Shown: one piece after another, positions 6,579-9,554 of the stretch
Numbering within the stretch: the stretch's first letter is position 1
How the letters are laid out: each line of letters starts with the position of its first letter
DNA from: Candidatus Competibacteraceae bacterium
GTDB lineage: Bacteria; Pseudomonadota; Gammaproteobacteria; Competibacterales; Competibacteraceae
Direction: 5' to 3'
Length of the DNA stretch: 9,554 bases
NCBI GenBank assembly: GCA_020444985.1
Contig: JAGRHK010000016.1
Location: forward strand, 2,305-11,858
Program-made: the position numbers and the translations under genes
Notes under the pieces: generated by a model
The model's input: only the letters and a program-made list of their open reading frames with translations
Told to the model about the DNA's origin: nothing
Databases searched by the model: none

Positions 6579-7384
6579 ACCCTCCTGAAAGAATCGCGAA
6601 TCACCCCATGATTAAAACTATTTCTCAAAAACTAGCGGCGGCTTATCACTCGGGACAGCGGCTGGCGCTAGTCTTCGATTACGATGGGACGCTCACGCCC
6701 TTGGTGGATCATCCCCGGCTGGCGCACCTCGATCCGGCCTTGCGCGAGGTGCTGGCGCAGTTGGCTGCATGGCCGCGCATCACCGTCGGCGTGGTCAGCG
6801 GTCGGGCGCTGGATAATCTGATCGACACGGTCAAGCTGGACACGTTGAGCTATGGCGGATCGACCGGTCTGGAACTGTACATGGCCGGAGAACGCCGGGT
6901 GACTGATGAAGCCTTGGCGAGCTGTGCTTTTCTCGATCCGTTGTGCGCCACTGTGGAAGAATCCATGACGGCTTATCCCGGCGCTTGGGTGGAGAAAAAA
7001 CCGTTTGGCTTTACCGTTCACTATCGATTGTTGGCCGGGGACCGGGTCGAACCGTTGCGGACGCAGACCTTTTCCCTGCTCGCGCCCCATGCCGACCGTT
7101 TATATCTCCTGGACAACCCGTTGGCTATCGAAGTATTACCAGCAATTGGACAGGACAAGGGTACCGCGTTGCGTTCGATTGTCGCACAGAGCGGCGTGGA
7201 GCCGGTGACCGTGCTGTATGCTGGCGATGCGCTCAACGATGAGGCGGCCTTGACGGCGACGGTAGAAATGGGGGGAATCGCGCTGGGCATCGGGCCGGAA
7301 GCGCCGGCGGCGGCCCAATATCGCCTGCCTGATCCGATGGCATTACATGAGTTGCTGGCGATGCTCGCTGAGGAAATTGCCTGA
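6575..7384 (+). CDS. otsB: Trehalose-6-phosphate phosphatase-like HAD hydrolase
   Basis: Cytoplasmic Mg-dependent sugar phosphatase, 269 aa, the usual length for OtsB, which converts trehalose-6-phosphate to trehalose. HAD motifs are complete: motif I DYDGTLTP (35-42; Asp35 nucleophile, Asp37 general acid), motif II VVSGR (73-77; Ser75), the cap segment with YGGSTGLE (93-100) and EKKPFGFTVHY (140-150), motif III Lys195 in DKGTAL and motif IV GDALNDEAAL (217-226; Asp218, Asp222). Most trehalose phosphatases have GDDxTDEDAF at motif IV, so the ALND version is a little divergent. ATG 6575 overlaps the preceding small ORF; an internal ATG at 6608 would remove eleven non-conserved residues. The transporter gene follows after 4 bases. 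No trehalose-phosphate synthase (otsA) is in view, so the substrate is inferred from family only; glucosylglycerate-type phosphates are the alternative. Confidence 0.8.
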   Translation: MNPPERIANHPMIKTISQKLAAAYHSGQRLALVFDYDGTLTPLVDHPRLAHLDPALREVLAQLAAWPRITVGVVSGRALDNLIDTVKLDTLSYGGSTGLELYMAGERRVTDEALASCAFLDPLCATVEESMTAYPGAWVEKKPFGFTVHYRLLAGDRVEPLRTQTFSLLAPHADRLYLLDNPLAIEVLPAIGQDKGTALRSIVAQSGVEPVTVLYAGDALNDEAALTATVEMGGIALGIGPEAPAAAQYRLPDPMALHELLAMLAEEIA

Positions 7385-7388
7385 TTTC

Positions 7389-8159
7389 ATGGAATTGACC
7401 CTTGATCTTGCCACCCTGTTGCTCCTGGGCGCAGTCGCTTTACTCGCAGGCTTCATCGACGCGGTCGCCGGCGGCGGCGGCATGCTGGTCATGCCCGCCT
7501 TGTTGAGCATCGGAATGCCGCCCCATCTGGTAGTGGGCACCAACAAGCTGATCGGCACCTTTGGCACCTTCAGCGCTTCGGTGACGTTCATTCGCAAGCA
7601 ACTGTTTCAACCGGCGCTGTGGTGGGCGATGAGTTGCGCAACGTTCGCGGGCGCTTTGACCGGCGCGGTCTTGATTTATCTGATGAGCGCCGGGGTATTG
7701 AAAAAGCTGCTGCCTCTAGCGATTTTACTGGCGTCGGCGTATCTGATCTGGCCCCGTCGCGCTCGCCCCCCGGTCATCCGTTCCCTGGAGCCGCCGACGA
7801 TACATCCACGCCGTCTTCAATGGACCGCCGGCAGCCTCATCGGCTTTTACGATGGCTTCATTGGCCCCGGCACGGGCGCGTTCTGGATGGCGACGGCCAT
7901 GAGATTGTTTCACCTGGATCTGGTCGCGGCCGCTGGCGTGGCCCGGTTCATGAACTTCATCAGCAATCTGACAGCCTTATTGACTTTTGTCATCCTTGGC
8001 AATATCGACTACGTCATCGGGTTGAGCATGGGGGTATTGCTGATGTTCGGCGCATTCCTCGGCGCGCAGAGCGCCATTCGCTACGGCGCGCCTTTTATCC
8101 GTCCGGTGTTCCTGCTCGTCGTGGTGCTGATGGCCGGACGGTTGCTGGTCACGGGGTAA
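7389..8159 (+). CDS. TSUP family (TauE/SafE, YfcA-like) membrane transporter
   Basis: Integral inner-membrane protein of 256 aa, in the size range of E. coli YfcA. TSUP members move sulfite, sulfonates or other organic anions; the substrate here is unknown. The two-fold family repeat is visible: GFIDAVAGGGGMLVMPALL (21-39) with VGTNKLIGTFGT (49-60) in the first half, and GFYDGFIGPGTGAFWM (152-167) with ARFMNFISN (185-193) in the second. About seven or eight hydrophobic segments are present, with a basic loop WPRRARPP (121-128) between halves. I chose ATG 7389, which fits the family's N-terminus, over an upstream in-frame start at 7347 that would overlap the phosphatase by 38 bases. AGGA at 7371-7374 is 14 bases away, rather far, so coupling to the phosphatase stop 4 bases before is likely. 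Its 3' end overlaps the convergent aroE by 11 bases. Confidence 0.87.
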   Translation: MELTLDLATLLLLGAVALLAGFIDAVAGGGGMLVMPALLSIGMPPHLVVGTNKLIGTFGTFSASVTFIRKQLFQPALWWAMSCATFAGALTGAVLIYLMSAGVLKKLLPLAILLASAYLIWPRRARPPVIRSLEPPTIHPRRLQWTAGSLIGFYDGFIGPGTGAFWMATAMRLFHLDLVAAAGVARFMNFISNLTALLTFVILGNIDYVIGLSMGVLLMFGAFLGAQSAIRYGAPFIRPVFLLVVVLMAGRLLVTG

Positions 8160-8994
8160 CGCAACCTTCCCGAAGCACAGCGATCACGGGCTTCGTCTCC
8201 GGCGATACCCCGCGCCACAGGCGAAAGGATTCCGCCGCTTGTTCCACCAGCATCCCCACCCCGTCCAGAGACTGAACAGCGCCATGTTCCCGACCCCAGC
8301 GAACAAACGCCGTCGGTTCTCGGCCATACATCAAGTCATAGCACCAGCCCTCCACCGCCAGCACCGCGTCTGGCAAGGGTGGAACCGCATCACCCAGGCC
8401 CGCAGAGGTCGCGTTGATAATCAGATCGAACTGCCGCTCGGCCAACTCGGCAAACCCGCAACCCGATACGCGCCCTAGATCGTTGAAGCGCAATGCCAGA
8501 CCCAACGCCTTTTCCGCCGTGCGGTTGGCGATGACCAGTTGCGCCGGTCGTTCAGCCAGCAAGGATGGCAAAACCCCACGCGCCGCACCGCCTGCGCCCA
8601 GCAACAAAATCCGTTTTTCGGCCAGTGGGTAACGATGATTAACGGTCAAATCACGCACCAGCCCCACTCCGTCGGTATTGTCGCCGCGAATGCCGCCCGT
8701 TTCGAAAATCAGCGTATTCACCGCCCCGGCCCGTTCAGCGCGGGCGCTGAGAAGATCAGCGTAAACCCAGGCGTCCTGTTTGAAGGGAATCGTCACATTC
8801 AGCCCCTTGCCACCGGACGCGCGAAAGGTTTGCGCCGCTGCCGCGAAGCCGCCCGGCTCGACCAGAATAGCCTGATATTCCAGGCTCTGATGGGTCTGTG
8901 CAGCGAACAGGGCATGAATGCGCGGGGATTGGCTATGCGCAATAGGATGGCCCATCACGGCGTATTGATCGGGTTTTAATTCTGTTAGGGACAT
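8149..8994 (-). CDS. aroE: Shikimate dehydrogenase (NADP+)
   Basis: Catalyses 3-dehydroshikimate to shikimate in aromatic amino-acid biosynthesis; cytoplasmic; 281 aa, as usual for AroE. Substrate-binding N-terminal domain: SQSPRIH (21-27), NVTIPFK (66-72; catalytic Lys72), AVNT (91-94), GDNTDG (104-109; catalytic Asp108). NADP-binding Rossmann part: GAGGAARG (133-140) and NRT (157-159), whose Arg binds the 2'-phosphate. C-terminal parts: NATSAGL (194-200) and DGVGMLVEQAAESF (244-257). All key residues are present, so this is a true AroE rather than a YdiB- or RifI-like paralogue as far as can be judged. ATG 8994 begins directly after a 12-base palindrome and has no obvious Shine-Dalgarno. 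It is transcribed alone, convergent with the TSUP gene and divergent from the lipoyl protein gene. Confidence 0.95.
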   Translation of the reverse strand: MSLTELKPDQYAVMGHPIAHSQSPRIHALFAAQTHQSLEYQAILVEPGGFAAAAQTFRASGGKGLNVTIPFKQDAWVYADLLSARAERAGAVNTLIFETGGIRGDNTDGVGLVRDLTVNHRYPLAEKRILLLGAGGAARGVLPSLLAERPAQLVIANRTAEKALGLALRFNDLGRVSGCGFAELAERQFDLIINATSAGLGDAVPPLPDAVLAVEGWCYDLMYGREPTAFVRWGREHGAVQSLDGVGMLVEQAAESFRLWRGVSPETKPVIAVLREGCVTP

Positions 8995-8995
8995 T

Positions 8996-9007
8996 TAGAA
9001 ATTTCTA
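8996..9007. repeat. 12-base perfect palindrome at the aroE ribosome-binding position
   Basis: TAGAAATTTCTA lies one base upstream of the aroE ATG, in the place of a Shine-Dalgarno. A palindrome of this size is expected about twice by chance in a window of this length, so only its position is notable. Confidence 0.4.
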
Positions 9008-9139
9008 CGGGTAGAGTGATCGCTGCGATACGCGCTCATATACGATTTCCATGCTGGACAATGCCTTTAGGGGTATGGATTGATAAATGGGAAGTCGACG
9101 GCGCCATTGCATCCAAGAGTGAACGATGCGTTGAGCGGC

Positions 9140-9145
9140 TATACT
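9140..9145 (+). promoter_or_regulatory. Candidate -10 element for the lipoyl-protein gene
   Basis: TATACT (5 of 6 to consensus) gives a leader of about 60 bases before ATG 9211. No good -35 is found at normal spacing, so this is tentative. The rest of the 216-base gap 8995-9210 shows no gene; for aroE I see no convincing promoter pair. Confidence 0.35.
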
Positions 9146-9156
9146 TTTCTCAAATC

Positions 9157-9178
9157 CCGGCAAACTGCTTGCTGCCGG
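9157..9178 (+). other. Small inverted repeat in the lipoyl-gene leader
   Basis: CCGGCA (9157-9162) and TGCCGG (9173-9178) can pair as a 6-base stem with a 10-base loop, in the presumed untranslated leader. There is no following T-run. It could be an RNA hairpin or chance. Confidence 0.3.
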
Positions 9179-9210
9179 CCCCCTTTCAAGCCCGAGATAA
9201 GATCAAGACT

Positions 9211-9554
9211 ATGAGCGCATTGGTTGAAGTAAAAGTTCCCGACATCGGCGATTTCAAGGATGTACCGGTTATCGAAGTATTCGTCAAGCCGGGCGACGCC
9301 ATTCAGGTTGAAGACCCGATTATTACCCTGGAATCGGACAAAGCCAGCATGGAAGTGCCTTCCACGGTCGCTGGCAAGGTGGCCGAGGTCAAGATCCAAA
9401 TTGGCGACAAGGTGTCCGAAGGTTCGTTAATCATTACGGTGGAAGCCGCTGAAGCGGCTGCCTCGGCTCCCAGTCCTGCGCCCGCTAAACAAGAAGAATC
9501 CGCGCCAGCTCCCAAACCCGCAGCTCCTGCGCCCGTTGCGGGCGCGTTCTCCGG
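9211..9554 (+). CDS. Lipoyl-domain subunit of a 2-oxoacid dehydrogenase complex (E2 or lipoylated E3; C-terminus beyond window)
   Basis: 114 residues are visible. Residues 4-80 form a biotinyl/lipoyl domain: VKVPDIGDFKDV (7-18), KPGD (26-29), and ESDKASMEVPS (41-51) whose Lys44 should be lipoylated, then GKVAEV and GDKVSEGS. An Ala/Pro-rich flexible linker begins at about residue 80 and runs to the window edge. The DIGDFKDV form is characteristic of the pyruvate dehydrogenase complex in proteobacteria, but it occurs both in the acetyltransferase AceF and in the lipoyl-bearing dihydrolipoamide dehydrogenase (Neisseria p64k, Ralstonia PdhL). The catalytic domain that would decide lies outside, so I give no symbol. 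ATG 9211 places the lipoyl domain at the N-terminus as in known members; the frame stays open upstream to at least ATG 9061, but that 50-codon stretch resembles nothing in the family. No aceE is upstream: the neighbour is divergent aroE. Confidence 0.85.
   Translation, partial: MSALVEVKVPDIGDFKDVPVIEVFVKPGDAIQVEDPIITLESDKASMEVPSTVAGKVAEVKIQIGDKVSEGSLIITVEAAEAAASAPSPAPAKQEESAPAPKPAAPAPVAGAFS

Noticed and set aside
8171..8195. CGAAGC/GCTTCG inverted pair as a terminator for the TSUP gene
   Set aside because: No T-run follows it and it lies within the aroE coding sequence; the pairing is likely accidental.
8539..8979. 146-codon plus-strand frame opposite aroE
   Set aside because: Antisense to conserved AroE motifs, with low-complexity, non-family sequence.

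Overview
The window looks like ordinary chromosomal DNA of a gammaproteobacterium or a close proteobacterial relative. The grounds are the protein families present: an Mla-type lipid transporter of Gram-negative envelopes with a STAS-permease fusion, a periplasmic solute-binding protein, a flavin/iron-sulfur D-lactate dehydrogenase, and a proteobacterial 2-oxoacid dehydrogenase lipoyl domain. Base composition is moderately GC-rich and similar throughout. I see no insertion sequence, prophage, CRISPR array, tRNA or rRNA. The genus cannot be fixed from this window.

Layout. The left two thirds is on the minus strand. Read in transcription order it holds a D-lactate/2-hydroxyacid dehydrogenase of 943 aa (6388 to 3557), a secreted family-3 solute-binding protein (3514 to 2678), a 152-base gap, a membrane-anchored thermonuclease-like protein (2525 to 1932), an MlaE-type permease with an N-terminal STAS domain (1915 to 779) and an MlaF-type ATPase that runs off the left edge (782 to 1). 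The last three are tightly packed, with a 16-base gap and then a 4-base ATGA overlap, and form one likely operon. The dehydrogenase and the binding protein are 42 bases apart and probably form another.

On the plus strand, starting 100 bases from the dehydrogenase and diverging from it, lie a 29-codon ORF with a strong ribosome binding site (6489 to 6578), a trehalose-phosphatase-like HAD phosphatase overlapping it by ATGA (6575 to 7384), and a TSUP (TauE/SafE, YfcA-like) membrane transporter (7389 to 8159). The transporter's end overlaps the convergent shikimate dehydrogenase gene aroE (8994 to 8149) by 11 bases. After a 216-base divergent gap, a lipoyl-domain protein (E2 or lipoylated E3 of a pyruvate dehydrogenase type complex) starts at 9211 and runs off the right edge.

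The most interesting signals are three. A 17-base palindrome lies exactly between two divergent -10 elements in front of the D-lactate dehydrogenase. The binding protein paired with that dehydrogenase appears to lack the Asp that normally holds the alpha-amino group of amino-acid ligands, so it may bind a hydroxy- or keto-acid. The short ORF ahead of the phosphatase looks like the N-terminal stump of a Uma2-type protein. I found no clear undescribed multi-gene system. Most of the region is recognisable metabolism and envelope maintenance.
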